Part shown: piece after piece, positions 44,240-54,022 of the stretch
Layout of the letters: each line of letters starts with the position of its first letter
How positions within the stretch are numbered: position 1 is the first letter of the stretch
Assembly (NCBI GenBank): GCA_947573485.1
Contig: CANPGB010000018.1
Span: forward strand, 1-62,952
Reading direction: 5' to 3'
DNA: 62,952 bases
Origin: an uncultured Porphyromonadaceae bacterium
Lineage (GTDB): Bacteria; Bacteroidota; Bacteroidia; Bacteroidales; Muribaculaceae
Program-made: the position numbers and the translations under genes
The notes under the pieces: model-generated
The model's input: the letters and a program-made list of their open reading frames with translations, nothing else
Databases searched by the model: none
Told to the model about the DNA's origin: nothing

Positions 44240-47200
44240 ATGAAGAAACTGATCATTTTACTTCTTTTGCTGGTTGCCGGTGCTGTGCTGAGCCGGGTTT
44301 CCGCGGCGACCAATCTTAGCGGTACTGTCGTCGATGAGACGGGCGATACCGTTATCGGAGCCACGGTCATCGCAACAGGCGATGACCGCAAGGTGGCTCT
44401 CACCGACATTGACGGGCGTTTCACTCTGAGCGGAGTCGAGCTCCCGGTGTCTATCCAGGTTTCATATGTTGGCTGCGTCACAAGGCAGCTCACGGTCGAC
44501 GCCGCCATGGCCGCCGACCTCGTTATAAGCCTCGCGGCGAGCCACGACGCCCTCGATGAAGTGGTGGTGGTTGGCTATGCCACGCAGCGTAAAGTCGACC
44601 TCACGGGCTCAATCTCAAGCATCGGTGCCGGGACTCTTGCCGACCGTCCGGTGACCAACGCCACGAATGCCCTTGCAGGCGTGGCTCCCGGTCTTACGGT
44701 GACCAATGCCGGAGGCAACACTCCCGGCTACGAGGCTCAGACCATACGCGTACGCGGCCAGGGCACTCTCAACGACTCTGCTCCGCTCGTTGTAATCGAC
44801 GGCATCACAGGGCTGTCGCTCAGCGACATCAATCCGCAGGACATTGAGAATATATCTATCCTGAAAGACGCGGCCTCGGCTGCCATCTACGGCTCCCGTG
44901 CCGCCAACGGTGTGATTCTCGTTACTACGCGCCACGGTGCCGAGCGCGCCCCGCGGCTCACTTATTCAGGCAATGTATCGTTCGAGACCGTGGCCAAGCG
45001 CCTCAACCTCGTGACAGATTATGCCACCTTCATGGAGATTCAGAACGCCGCGCTCGTTGTCAATGGTCAGGCGCCGCGCTTCTCCCAAGGCAAAATCGAC
45101 GAGTGGCGCAACGACGCAGGCCGCAACCCCACAATTTACCCCAACACCGACTGGCAGGATCACATCTACCGCAATCCCTCGGTGGTGCAGAACCATAACA
45201 TAGGCATCTCGGGCGGAGGCAAGCGCGTGAACTACAATATCTCGCTCGGCTATGTGAACAACCCCGGCATGATTTATTACACCGACTACAGCCGCTATCA
45301 ACTGCGCACAAATCTCAACGTAAAGATTAAACCGTGGCTCAGCGTCGGCACCGATGTGTTCGGGTATATCGACACCAATAACCCTTCGTCGGAGAACGCC
45401 ACCGCCGGAGGCGACGTCATTTTCGGGTCGGGTGCCTTCAACACCGTCCCCGGCATGACTCTCTACGACCCGGTTACAGGGCTATACGGTGGTATACAGA
45501 ACCCCGAGGAAGAGAACGTGAGCAACTTCAACCCTTATCGCAGGCAGTGGTTCTACAAAACTGATTTTCCGACTAAGACACGCCGCGTGGTGGCAAAACT
45601 CCACGCCTCCATAAAACCTTTCAAAGGCTTTGAAATAAACGGCTCATTCACATACAACTACTGGACGCGCCGCGTGGAGCAACATCTCACCGACCGCGAC
45701 CTCTACCGCTTCACGGCCGACGGCCCCGTGCTCCTGCGTGAAGGCGTTGTTCGCACCTATATCCGCCGCTACAACTACGCCGAGAATTTCCGAGCTTCCG
45801 AAATCACTGCCAACTATTCTTTCGCCGTCTCGAAGCTTCAGGCCTCGGTTCTCGCGGGAGCCTCGCAGGAATATGACAAGAACGAGAACGAAATGTTCCT
45901 CAAATACGATCTCATCGACGACTCCCTCACCTCTATCGACGCCGGCACAACCAACGGCAACATCGGCGGCAGCTACACTGAGTGGGCCATGCGCTCGTTT
46001 TTCGGCCGCTTAAACCTCAACTGGGACAACCGCTACCTCGTGGAAGCCAACCTGCGTGCCGACGGTTCATCGAAATTCGCCCCCGGGCACCGATGGGGTT
46101 ATTTTCCCTCGGTATCAGCAGCCTGGCGTGCCTCGGAGGAACGTTTCATGGCTCCGGCACGCTCGTGGCTCGACAACCTCAAGGTGCGTGCCTCCTACGG
46201 CTCGCTGGGTAACAACGCTACCACGAGTTACTATATGTATCAGTCGCTCTTCGCCACTACGGGCTATGTGCTCAACGGCAGCGTGGCCGGCGGCTTTGCA
46301 CAGACGGTGCTCGCCAACCCAGCCCTCTCATGGGAAAAAACCTACATGACAAACATAGGCCTCGATTTCGGGCTCTTCGGCGGTCACCTCAACGGCAGTG
46401 TCGATGTCTATAATAAAGATACCAAAGGAATACTCATTTCATTGCCCGCGCCACTGGAGCACGGCACTTCAACAGTGCCGAATCAGAACGCAGGCGAGGT
46501 GAACAACCGCGGTATCGAAGCCGAGCTCTCGTGGACACAACGGATAGGCAAGGTTAACTTCAGCGCTTCGGCCAACATCGCCTACGTGAAAAACAAGGTG
46601 ACAAAATTCCAAGGCGACATACCCTCAGTGAGCGGCGTATACAAAACCCAGGAGGGGAAGCCCATAAACCAGCTCTATGTGATGAGCGTCGACCGCATAG
46701 TGCGCGACAGTGCCGACCTCGACTATGTTGCCTCGCTCGTGGCTGCCAATCCGGCATATTTCTCCACTTACCAGCAGCCTGAGCTCGGCGATTTCCTCTA
46801 CGCCGATACCAACGGCGACGGCAAACTCGATGCCAACGACCGCATTGAGATAGGCTACGGCTCACTGCCACCCCTCACCTACGGCGCCCGCTTAGGCCTC
46901 GAGTGGAACGGCATTGACTTCAGCATAATGCTGCAGGGTGTGGGAAGCAACCCCGTGTATTACAACAACCAGGCTTTCCGCTTCGTGACAGTCATGGGGC
47001 AATCGCTCAACAAAGACATCACCGACAACGCCTGGACTCCCCAAAATCCCTACAACTCGCTCTACCCCGTGCTGCGCAACAGCGCCGACAGCCGCAACAA
47101 CATTGCCAGCGACGCCTTCGTGCATAACGCAACCTACCTCCGGTGCAAGAACATACAGCTGGGCTACACCTTCCCGCAGGAGCTCACGCGCAAGTTCTTT

Positions 47201-47341
47201 GTCGATAATCTCAAGATTTACACAAGTATAGATAATCTTTTCACCTTCACGTCCTTCCCGGGTCTCGACCCTGAAGTCGGAGCCACGGTAGGCTACCCCA
47301 CGGTTCGCCAATTCTCTGTTGGCCTCAATATTACTTTCTGA
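44240..47341 (+). CDS. SusC/RagA-type TonB-linked outer-membrane transporter
   Basis: The 1033-residue protein has a signal peptide (ending VSAA, about 1-24), a CarboxypepD-reg-like domain (about 25-105, LSGTVVDETGDTVIGATV), the SusC hallmark DEVVVVGYATQRKVDLTG, a plug domain with APGLTVTNAGG, and a large C-terminal beta barrel ending in NITF. With the adjacent SusD-like lipoprotein it imports a glycan or peptide across the outer membrane. No glycoside hydrolase or sigma factor is nearby. It is separated from susD by one nt. The start ATG at 44240 is preferred over a TTG at 44234. Confidence 0.97.
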   Translation: MKKLIILLLLLVAGAVLSRVSAATNLSGTVVDETGDTVIGATVIATGDDRKVALTDIDGRFTLSGVELPVSIQVSYVGCVTRQLTVDAAMAADLVISLAASHDALDEVVVVGYATQRKVDLTGSISSIGAGTLADRPVTNATNALAGVAPGLTVTNAGGNTPGYEAQTIRVRGQGTLNDSAPLVVIDGITGLSLSDINPQDIENISILKDAASAAIYGSRAANGVILVTTRHGAERAPRLTYSGNVSFETVAKRLNLVTDYATFMEIQNAALVVNGQAPRFSQGKIDEWRNDAGRNPTIYPNTDWQDHIYRNPSVVQNHNIGISGGGKRVNYNISLGYVNNPGMIYYTDYSRYQLRTNLNVKIKPWLSVGTDVFGYIDTNNPSSENATAGGDVIFGSGAFNTVPGMTLYDPVTGLYGGIQNPEEENVSNFNPYRRQWFYKTDFPTKTRRVVAKLHASIKPFKGFEINGSFTYNYWTRRVEQHLTDRDLYRFTADGPVLLREGVVRTYIRRYNYAENFRASEITANYSFAVSKLQASVLAGASQEYDKNENEMFLKYDLIDDSLTSIDAGTTNGNIGGSYTEWAMRSFFGRLNLNWDNRYLVEANLRADGSSKFAPGHRWGYFPSVSAAWRASEERFMAPARSWLDNLKVRASYGSLGNNATTSYYMYQSLFATTGYVLNGSVAGGFAQTVLANPALSWEKTYMTNIGLDFGLFGGHLNGSVDVYNKDTKGILISLPAPLEHGTSTVPNQNAGEVNNRGIEAELSWTQRIGKVNFSASANIAYVKNKVTKFQGDIPSVSGVYKTQEGKPINQLYVMSVDRIVRDSADLDYVASLVAANPAYFSTYQQPELGDFLYADTNGDGKLDANDRIEIGYGSLPPLTYGARLGLEWNGIDFSIMLQGVGSNPVYYNNQAFRFVTVMGQSLNKDITDNAWTPQNPYNSLYPVLRNSADSRNNIASDAFVHNATYLRCKNIQLGYTFPQELTRKFFVDNLKIYTSIDNLFTFTSFPGLDPEVGATVGYPTVRQFSVGLNITF

Positions 47342-47342
47342 T

Positions 47343-49082
47343 ATGCGAAAATCACAACTTACAATATTAAGCGCAATACTCGCCCTCGGAGCCGCTTCGT
47401 GCGAGAGTCTCGATTACACCCCGCCGGGCGAAATGTCAGGCCAGACTTTCTGGCAGACTGAGGAGCATGCCCGTCAGGCTGCCATTGGCCTCTATTCGGC
47501 AATGAAAGCCAACTGGTGCTTTGGCATGGAATTTACATTCGACATGTGCGGCGACATCGCCGACGGCACTACTCCGTGGAGCGACATCGCCCGCGGCAAC
47601 ACTTTCACCTCGGGCAGCACAGGAGTGCAGAACCATTGGCAGTACCTCTACGAGCTCGTGCACCGCTCCAACACCGTGATACGCAATGTGGCCGACATGA
47701 CCATTAGCCGCGAGAGCATCGACCGCGTAACCGGCGAGGCGAAATTTCTCAGGGCAATGGCCTACTTCCGCATGCTCAACTGCTGGGGAGGGGTGCCGTA
47801 CTACGACGAGACCTGCGACATCAACGAGCAATTCTCATCACTTGACGCCCCGCGTTGCACCGCCGATGAACTGCGCGCTCACATCCTCGACGACCTCAAC
47901 GATGCCATAGCCAAGCTTCCCGTGGCGTGGGATAGCGCCGACCTCGGCCGTGCCACCCGTGGGGCAGCCCTCGCCCTCCGCGGCAAGGTGTATCTCTTCA
48001 ACAAGCAATGGCAGGAGGCAGCCGCCGACTTTGAAGATATAGTCTATAACCGCTCGGCAAACTATGGCTATTCGCTCCACGATGACTACAACGAACTCTT
48101 CCGCCTCTACAACGGCAAGCACAGCCCCGAGATGATTTTCTCGATACAATCGCTCGACGGCAATGTTGCCGGCTATGCACTCGATATTGTATCCTATTTC
48201 GGCAATAAATCAACCATGCGTCTTATTGCCTCCAACTGCATAGTGCCCTCCACTACCCTCGCCGATATGTACGAGAACCTCGACGGCTCGCCTTTCAACT
48301 GGGATGATGTTTTTGAAGGTTTCAACGATGGTGACCGCGAATATCGCCGCAGCCTCCTCAGCGTGGCAATCGACCAAGGAAGTACCGTAGTGACCTCGAC
48401 CCTCGACTGCGACACCTCGCGGGTTATGGATGCCTACCGCCTGCGCGACCCGCGTCTTTGCCTCAATATCATCACCCCCTACTCTCACTACCTCGGCACC
48501 GATGCGGGCTCGGCACCTCGCGACAAACAGTTTGTGCTCGCCGATGCCTCAAAAGGCGGCTCGCCAATGGAGGCAATGGCTTTCATGCGCAACTCCGAGG
48601 GCTGGAACTCATACTTCTGGCGCAAATGGATTCCCACCGGCAACCTCGACGGCTACTGGGGCGAATACACCCGCACGCCCTACGAGTTTCCCCTCATTCG
48701 CCTTGCCGATGTCATGCTCATGCTTGCCGAAGCCTACAATGAGCTCGACCGCACCACCGATGCCATGACCGAACTCAACAAGGTACGCGCACGCGTGGGT
48801 ATGCCCGCCCTTGGCAGCGGCCCCGCATGGCTCGAAGTGACTTCGAAAGAAGAGATGGCGCTCAGAATACGCCGTGAGCGTGCTTTCGAGCTTGCCGGTG
48901 AAGGTCAACGCTACTGGGATTTGAAACGCTGGGGCTTGCTTGAAGAATCGATGCACGATGCCACCGACATATTCGGCGACCTCATGTACACCCGCTCTTA
49001 CCAGAAGCGTCATGAGCAGTGGCCCATACCTCTCGTAGAGCTCGAGCGCAACCGCAACCTCGTGCAGAACGAGGGCTGGTAA
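47343..49082 (+). CDS. SusD/RagB-type surface nutrient-binding lipoprotein
   Basis: The 579-residue lipoprotein has a signal with lipobox ASCESLDYTPPGE (Cys20), placing it on the cell surface as the lid on SusC. The SusD fold is shown by helices with EHARQAAIGLYSAMK, AKFLRAMAYFRMLNCWGGVPYYD (in two parts), RGAALALRGKVYLF and the C-terminal IRRERAFELAGEGQRYWDLKRW. It binds the substrate and delivers it to SusC. The substrate is unknown. Translation follows directly from the susC stop. Confidence 0.96.
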   Translation: MRKSQLTILSAILALGAASCESLDYTPPGEMSGQTFWQTEEHARQAAIGLYSAMKANWCFGMEFTFDMCGDIADGTTPWSDIARGNTFTSGSTGVQNHWQYLYELVHRSNTVIRNVADMTISRESIDRVTGEAKFLRAMAYFRMLNCWGGVPYYDETCDINEQFSSLDAPRCTADELRAHILDDLNDAIAKLPVAWDSADLGRATRGAALALRGKVYLFNKQWQEAAADFEDIVYNRSANYGYSLHDDYNELFRLYNGKHSPEMIFSIQSLDGNVAGYALDIVSYFGNKSTMRLIASNCIVPSTTLADMYENLDGSPFNWDDVFEGFNDGDREYRRSLLSVAIDQGSTVVTSTLDCDTSRVMDAYRLRDPRLCLNIITPYSHYLGTDAGSAPRDKQFVLADASKGGSPMEAMAFMRNSEGWNSYFWRKWIPTGNLDGYWGEYTRTPYEFPLIRLADVMLMLAEAYNELDRTTDAMTELNKVRARVGMPALGSGPAWLEVTSKEEMALRIRRERAFELAGEGQRYWDLKRWGLLEESMHDATDIFGDLMYTRSYQKRHEQWPIPLVELERNRNLVQNEGW

Positions 49083-49146
49083 ACCCGTGCCTCAACAAAA
49101 TGCGCATAATGGTTGTTTTAATTAAAATTATTATGTAACAACCAAT

Positions 49147-49692
49147 ATGACACCGACATTCACAACCGAAAACAAGGTTATAAAAGATATTCTCGGGCGC
49201 ACGAGCATCCGCGAGTACGACCCCGAGCGCAAGGTGCACCCTGAGGTGCTCGAAGCTATCCTGCGCTCTGCAATGGCAGCCCCGAGCGCCGTAAACAAGC
49301 AGCCATGGTCTTTTGTCGTGGTCGATGATCCCGACATCCTGGCCAAGCTTGCTGCAGCCCTCCCCTATGCCCACATGGCAGCACACGCGCCCCTGGCGAT
49401 AGTAGTTTGCGGCGACCGCTCACGCTTCCTCGAAGGCACCGACTCCACCCTTTGGGTGCAGGACCTCTCGGCCGCGAGCGAGAATATTCTCCTGGCCGCC
49501 GAGGCACTCGGGCTTGGCGGGGTGTGGACCTGCATCTACCCCCACGCAGAACGCGAAGACCCCGTTTCTGCAATCCTCGGGCTGCCCGACGGCATAATCC
49601 CCTTCAACCTCATACCCCTCGGCTACCCCACCCGCGCACACAAGCCTAAAGACAAGTGGGACAGCTCGAAGATTCACCGTAATAAATGGTAA
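49147..49692 (+). CDS. Nitroreductase family protein
   Basis: The 181-residue protein has the FMN-binding nitroreductase fold: TSIREYDPERKV at the N terminus, AAPSAVNKQPWSF (about 44-56), the central ENILLAAEALGLGGVW (about 110-125) and a C-terminal LGYPTRAHKPKDKW, typical of the short anaerobic subgroup. It uses NAD(P)H to reduce flavin-accessible substrates, possibly nitro or quinone compounds. It follows susD by 64 nt and may be read with the esterase downstream (19 nt). A link to the SusCD substrate is not established. Confidence 0.9.
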   Translation: MTPTFTTENKVIKDILGRTSIREYDPERKVHPEVLEAILRSAMAAPSAVNKQPWSFVVVDDPDILAKLAAALPYAHMAAHAPLAIVVCGDRSRFLEGTDSTLWVQDLSAASENILLAAEALGLGGVWTCIYPHAEREDPVSAILGLPDGIIPFNLIPLGYPTRAHKPKDKWDSSKIHRNKW

Positions 49693-49711
49693 CCGACACA
49701 AAACACTACTT

Positions 49712-50734
49712 ATGAATTTCAAACGCAACACCGCCCGCGCAGCCCTCATTGTGGCTGTAGCCGCCGGCATGACAGCGCTCGCCTCATGCGGCACAAAGCA
49801 ATCTGCCGACAACGAAAACAAAACACCCGAGAAGACCGAAGAACACAAAGGCCCCGGCGGCCCTCAGCTCGGCAAGCCCGCCGGAGGCGGCCCGGCTATC
49901 GACAAGAGCGCCGACAGCACCCTGCAGGCTATGATTAAAGAAGTAGCCCCAAAATTCAAGCAATTCACATACACCGACAGCGAGACGGGCAAGACGATGA
50001 CATACAACCTCTTCAGCCCGGCAAACACTGACGATAACCAGCAGTATCCTCTGGTACTCTTCATAGCCGATGCCAGCACCCCCGGCACAGACGCAACACG
50101 CCCTCTTACACAAGGCTATGGTGCGCTCGTGTGGGCGACAGCAGAGTCGCAGGCCAAGAACCCTTGCTACGTGCTTGTACCCCAATTCTCGGGAGTGGCT
50201 GTTAACGACGCCTACGAGCGCACACCCGAAGTCGACATGGTGATACGCATGCTCAACGAGGTGGCTACCGACAATAACGTTGACCGCAACCGCCTCTACA
50301 CCACCGGCCAATCGATGGGCGGCATGATTTCGATGTACTACAACGTAGCTTATCCTGACACCTTCGCAGCCTCTATTTTCGTTGACTGCCATTGGGATAC
50401 CGCCACTTTCGACAAGCTCGTCAAGCACAAATTCGTCTACTTCATAGCAGGCGAGAGCGGCAAGGCCTACGCCGAACTCAAACCCCTCGAAGAAGCCTGC
50501 GAGGCTCAGGGCGTGGGTTATACCTTCGCCTCATGGAGCGCCAAACTCCCCGAGGCACGCCAGAGCGAACTTGCCGCAACGATGCTCGAAAAAGGCAAGC
50601 CCGTCAACATCTTCGAGTTCGAGCCCAAGACGGTGCTCCCCGACGACGGCAAAGGCAGCGAGCATATGTACAGCTTCGACTACGCCTACAAAATCACCGC
50701 CGTGCGCGACTGGCTCTTCGAGCAGCATAAATAA
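49712..50734 (+). CDS. Alpha/beta-hydrolase lipoprotein, esterase-like
   Basis: The 340-residue product has a lipobox ASCG (Cys26), a Gly/Pro/Lys-rich linker (about 35-70), then an alpha/beta-hydrolase with nucleophile elbow GQSMGG (Ser201), a DCHWDT segment that may hold an acidic residue, and a late SEHMYSFDY segment whose His is a candidate for the third member of the triad. The hydrolase resembles the PHB-depolymerase and feruloyl-esterase type group. It is surface or periplasmic and could cleave ester bonds on a glycan taken up by SusCD. A peptidase role is the alternative. Confidence 0.82.
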   Translation: MNFKRNTARAALIVAVAAGMTALASCGTKQSADNENKTPEKTEEHKGPGGPQLGKPAGGGPAIDKSADSTLQAMIKEVAPKFKQFTYTDSETGKTMTYNLFSPANTDDNQQYPLVLFIADASTPGTDATRPLTQGYGALVWATAESQAKNPCYVLVPQFSGVAVNDAYERTPEVDMVIRMLNEVATDNNVDRNRLYTTGQSMGGMISMYYNVAYPDTFAASIFVDCHWDTATFDKLVKHKFVYFIAGESGKAYAELKPLEEACEAQGVGYTFASWSAKLPEARQSELAATMLEKGKPVNIFEFEPKTVLPDDGKGSEHMYSFDYAYKITAVRDWLFEQHK

Positions 50735-50757
50735 ACACACCTCCACATAACCAAAAT

Positions 50758-50794
50758 GCAGGGAGTTTCCGTCACGGAGACTCCCTGCTCTCTT
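50758..50794 (+). terminator. Terminator of the SusCD/esterase unit
   Basis: A hairpin with a 9-bp stem (50758-50766 with 50780-50788) and an inner CCG/CGG pairing, followed by a weak T-rich stretch. The 160 bp after it hold only a promoter. Confidence 0.65.
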
Positions 50795-50928
50795 ACTACA
50801 AAAGTCACTACTTCCAATAGTTTCTAATTGCATGCAAAGTTACTCACTCTATACTGCAGCCGGCTTACCATTTGTTCCGTATCTGTTACCAAAAATTCGG
50901 CAGCCCTCGCCCTTTGACAAAAAAAGGT

Positions 50929-50936
50929 TATCTTTG
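50929..50936 (+). promoter_or_regulatory. -7 box of ispE
   Basis: TATCTTTG, 21 bp before the ispE ATG. The -33 region is not a clear match. Confidence 0.55.
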
Positions 50937-50957
50937 CACCGTTAAACCCGCCCTGAC

Positions 50958-51812
50958 ATGATTCTTTTCCCAAACTGCAAGATAAACATCGGCCTCAAAA
51001 TAGTGGAGCGCCGCCCCGACAACTACCATAATATCGAAACCATTATGGTGCCCGTGCCCTGGTGCGACGTACTTGAGATAACCGAAGCCAAGTCGGGCTC
51101 CGGCTCTTTCCGCCTCTTGGGTTCCGACCTCGGAGGCTGTCCGCCCGAAAAGAATCTTGTGATGAAAGCGGTGCGCGCCCTCGAAGCCACTGTAGGCCAT
51201 GCCCTGCCCCCGCTCGACATCTCGCTGCTCAAAGCCATTCCCGACGGCGCCGGGCTCGGCGGCGGCTCTTCCGATGCCTCATTCACCCTTAAAGGCATCA
51301 ACGACCTCCTCGGCCTCGGCTTCGACAACGACACCCTAGCAGCCACAGCTGCCCGCATAGGCGCCGACTGCCCATTCTTTATCTATAACCGCCCGATGCT
51401 CGCCCGCGGTATAGGTGAGATTCTCACCCCCGTCGAGCTCCCCGCCCTCTGCGGCAAAGCCATTGCCATTGCCAAGCCTGCCACTGAGTCGGTAGCCACA
51501 AAGGACGCCTACGCCGGAGTCAGCCCCCGTCCGCTACCCGAGGGCCTGTCGCTCGACATCGCCGTGCAGCAGCCTCTGCAGGCTTGGCGCGCCTCAGAGA
51601 TAATCAGCAACGATTTCGAGGCGCCCGTAGGCACTCTGCGGCCGGTGATTAAATCGTATATCAGCAATATGTATGACGCCGGGGCCATATATGCCGCCAT
51701 GAGCGGCTCTGGCTCCGCGGTTTTCGGGATTTTCGATAATGCCATTCTGGCAGAAAAAGCCTTGGAAAACTTCGAGGGAGCGGCAACCTTCGCTTCTGAA
51801 CTCAAAATCTGA
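50958..51812 (+). CDS. ispE: 4-diphosphocytidyl-2-C-methyl-D-erythritol kinase
   Basis: This GHMP kinase phosphorylates CDP-methylerythritol, the fourth step of the MEP pathway. The 284-residue protein has an N-terminal FPNCKINIGLKI, the ATP loop GAGLGGGSSDAS (about 98-109) and a late MSGSGSAVFGIF (about 254-265). Together with ispD and ispH in the window it makes three of the seven MEP enzymes. It is a single-gene unit with its own promoter, followed by a 104-bp gap before grpE. Confidence 0.96.
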   Translation: MILFPNCKINIGLKIVERRPDNYHNIETIMVPVPWCDVLEITEAKSGSGSFRLLGSDLGGCPPEKNLVMKAVRALEATVGHALPPLDISLLKAIPDGAGLGGGSSDASFTLKGINDLLGLGFDNDTLAATAARIGADCPFFIYNRPMLARGIGEILTPVELPALCGKAIAIAKPATESVATKDAYAGVSPRPLPEGLSLDIAVQQPLQAWRASEIISNDFEAPVGTLRPVIKSYISNMYDAGAIYAAMSGSGSAVFGIFDNAILAEKALENFEGAATFASELKI

Positions 51813-51916
51813 ACGAAACCACCACTTTTATTGTTCTATTTTCAAGCGCCGGGTGCTTTTTAACACACTTTGGCCGGGTTTTTGTATGTAAACTTCAAGC
51901 ATATTATTTCAAAATC

Positions 51917-52516
51917 ATGAGCAAAAAAGAACAACCCTCCGATAAAGACATAAAGAACCGCGAGCACGAAGCCGCCGAAGAACCCCAGATTATGGATATC
52001 CTCAACGAGGACGAGACCGACGACAACATCGCCGAAGCCGAACTCGCCGAGAACGCCAACCTTCAGGACGAACTCGATGCCGCAAGAGCCGAAATCGAAA
52101 AAGAGAAGAAAGAATACCTCTTCCTTATGGCCGACTTCGACAACTACCGCAAGCGCGTGACCAAAGAAAAAGCCGAAATGCTCAAAAACGCAGGCGAACG
52201 CGTGCTCCTCGGTATCCTCCCCATTGTCGATGACTTTGAACGTGGCCTCGCCGCTACCGCAGGCGACACCAGCGCCGAAGCCGTAAGGGAAGGTATGGAG
52301 CTAATTTATAACAAACTCGTGAAATTCCTCGAGAGCAACGGCGTGAAAGCCATGGAATCGACAGGTGCACCCTTCGACTCCGACCTCCACGACGCGATAG
52401 CCACCATACCCGCACCCTCGGAAGACCTCAAAGGCAAGGTTATAGACACCACCCAGAAAGGATACATGATTAACGACAAAGTTTTGCGTCACGCCAAAGT
52501 CGCCGTAGGAGAATAA
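51917..52516 (+). CDS. grpE: Nucleotide exchange factor GrpE
   Basis: GrpE releases ADP from DnaK. The 199-residue protein has a charged, disordered N terminus, a long coiled coil (about 55-110, with KKEYLFLMADFDNYRKR) and the beta-wing head with PFDSDLHDAIATIP and GYMINDKVLRHAKVAVG at the C terminus. The gene lies 4 nt before dnaJ, so GrpE and DnaJ are made together as partners of DnaK, which is not in the window. The upstream gap shows no clear -7 box of the usual kind, which may reflect heat-shock control. Confidence 0.97.
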   Translation: MSKKEQPSDKDIKNREHEAAEEPQIMDILNEDETDDNIAEAELAENANLQDELDAARAEIEKEKKEYLFLMADFDNYRKRVTKEKAEMLKNAGERVLLGILPIVDDFERGLAATAGDTSAEAVREGMELIYNKLVKFLESNGVKAMESTGAPFDSDLHDAIATIPAPSEDLKGKVIDTTQKGYMINDKVLRHAKVAVGE

Positions 52517-52519
52517 AAT

Positions 52520-53683
52520 ATGGATGCAAAAAGAGATTATTACGAAGTACTCGGAGTCGACCGAAACGCCACTCCCGAGCAAATAAAAAAAGCCTACCGA
52601 AAGAAGGCTATCGAGTTTCACCCCGACCGAAACCCGGGCAATAAGGAAGCCGAAGAGAAATTCAAAGAGGCTGCCGAAGCTTACGACGTGCTCAGCGACG
52701 AAAAGAAAAAGCAGCTTTACGACCAGTATGGCCACTCTATGGGTCCGCAGGGATTCGGAGGTGGCGGTGGCGGCTTCTACTCAAGCCAGGACTTCGACCT
52801 CAACGACATCCTCAACCGATTCGCCCAGGAATTCGGCGGTTTTGACTTCGGCGGTTTCGGAAGCGCCACAGGCGGTCGCCGTCAGAAACGACAGAAACGC
52901 GGCGGCGATGTGCGCATACGCGTGAAACTCTCCCTCGAAGATATTGCCAAGGGCGTGACAAAAACCCTGCGCGTGCCCACCTTCATGGAGTGCGAGCATT
53001 GCAAAGGCACAGGAGCAAAAGACGGTGTGGCATTCGCCACATGTCAGCGCTGCCACGGCCAGGGACACGTCACCGTCCAGCAGCAGACAATGTTCGGCAT
53101 ACAGAACGCTATCGCCGAATGCCCCCAGTGCGGAGGCTCAGGAAAAGTAATCACCGAGCAATGCACCCACTGCAACGGCACAGGCGTTAACCGACGCGAG
53201 CAGGAAGTGACCTTCACTATCCCCGCAGGCGCAACCGAAGGGCAAACCTTCGCCCTCCGAGGCAAAGGCAACTACCCCAAAGGCGGCGGCGTCCCCGGCG
53301 ACCTCCTCGTAGTGGTAGAAGAAATCAAGCACCCCGAACTCATACGCGACGGTGCCGACGTAATCTACAACCTCATGCTCGACATCCCCACCGCAACCCT
53401 CGGCGGTGCCGTTGAAATTCCTACTATCACGGGGCGTGCCCGCATCAATATCCCCGCAGGCACACAGCCTGGAAAAGTACTCCGACTCCGTGGCAAAGGC
53501 TTGCCGGACAACGAAAACGGTGGCACCGGCGACGAGCTCATCAACATCATGGTTTACATACCCGAGAAGCTCGATGACTCGCAGAAAGCAACCTTCGAAG
53601 CCATGAAAGATGCCCCCAACATCAAGCCTACCGAAGCCGAAAGCCAGCGGATATTCTCCAAACTCAAACACATATTCGACTGA
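52520..53683 (+). CDS. dnaJ: Chaperone protein DnaJ
   Basis: DnaJ delivers clients to DnaK and stimulates its ATPase. The 387-residue protein has a J domain with HPD at 34-36, a Gly/Phe-rich linker (about 72-115), four CxxCxGxG zinc repeats ([33 protein letters not shown], about 155-230) and a C-terminal substrate-binding region. All parts are intact. It follows grpE after 3 nt and ends with a strong terminator. Confidence 0.98.
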   Translation: MDAKRDYYEVLGVDRNATPEQIKKAYRKKAIEFHPDRNPGNKEAEEKFKEAAEAYDVLSDEKKKQLYDQYGHSMGPQGFGGGGGGFYSSQDFDLNDILNRFAQEFGGFDFGGFGSATGGRRQKRQKRGGDVRIRVKLSLEDIAKGVTKTLRVPTFMECEHCKGTGAKDGVAFATCQRCHGQGHVTVQQQTMFGIQNAIAECPQCGGSGKVITEQCTHCNGTGVNRREQEVTFTIPAGATEGQTFALRGKGNYPKGGGVPGDLLVVVEEIKHPELIRDGADVIYNLMLDIPTATLGGAVEIPTITGRARINIPAGTQPGKVLRLRGKGLPDNENGGTGDELINIMVYIPEKLDDSQKATFEAMKDAPNIKPTEAESQRIFSKLKHIFD

Positions 53684-53703
53684 TATACCCCTCAATACCC
53701 TAC

Positions 53704-53737
53704 TGCGCCGGAGCCCCACAGCCCCGGCGCATTTTTT
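53704..53737 (+). terminator. Terminator of grpE-dnaJ
   Basis: An 8-bp GC-rich stem (TGCGCCGG at 53704-53711 with CCGGCGCA at 53724-53731) with a C-rich loop is followed by six T. It is 20 bp after the dnaJ stop. Confidence 0.88.
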
Positions 53738-53796
53738 ATGATAACTTCCCAACGCCGATAGCTAAACATATTTTAACACTAAAAACATGCCTCGCC

Positions 53797-53828
53797 TTTG
53801 CATATCCGCCGATTAAACCGTAACTTTG
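53797..53828 (+). promoter_or_regulatory. Promoter of tRNA-Ser
   Basis: TTTG (53797-53800) and TAACTTTG (53821-53828), 20 bp apart; the tRNA begins 13 bp later. Confidence 0.8.
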
Positions 53829-53841
53829 CACCGCAAAACAA

Positions 53842-53929
53842 GGAGCGGTGCTCGAGTGGCTGAAGAGGCACGCCTGGAAAGCGTGTAGCCGTCAAAAGCG
53901 GCTCCCGAGTTCGAATCTCGGTCGCTCCG
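53842..53929 (+). tRNA. tRNA-Ser(GGA)
   Basis: Complete cloverleaf: 5' acceptor GGAGCGG (53842-53848) pairs with TCGCTCC (53922-53928), discriminator G53929. The anticodon loop CTGGAAA carries GGA, the variable arm is long (about 53887-53903) and the T arm is CCGAG/CTCGG around TTCGAAT. The CCA is not encoded. An integrase gene begins about 210 bp downstream, so the tRNA 3' end is a plausible attachment site for the prophage. Confidence 0.96.
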
Positions 53930-53932
53930 CTA

Positions 53933-53975
53933 AAAAACACGCAGATAATCACATGGTTACCCGCGTGTTTTTCGT
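53933..53975 (+). terminator. Terminator after tRNA-Ser
   Basis: A 10-bp stem (53933-53942 with 53963-53972) with A on the left and T on the right; it ends the tRNA transcript. Confidence 0.75.
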
Positions 53976-54022
53976 TTCGGCAACATGATTTTTCAGCTTA
54001 AAAAAAAACTTCATAAGAGGTG

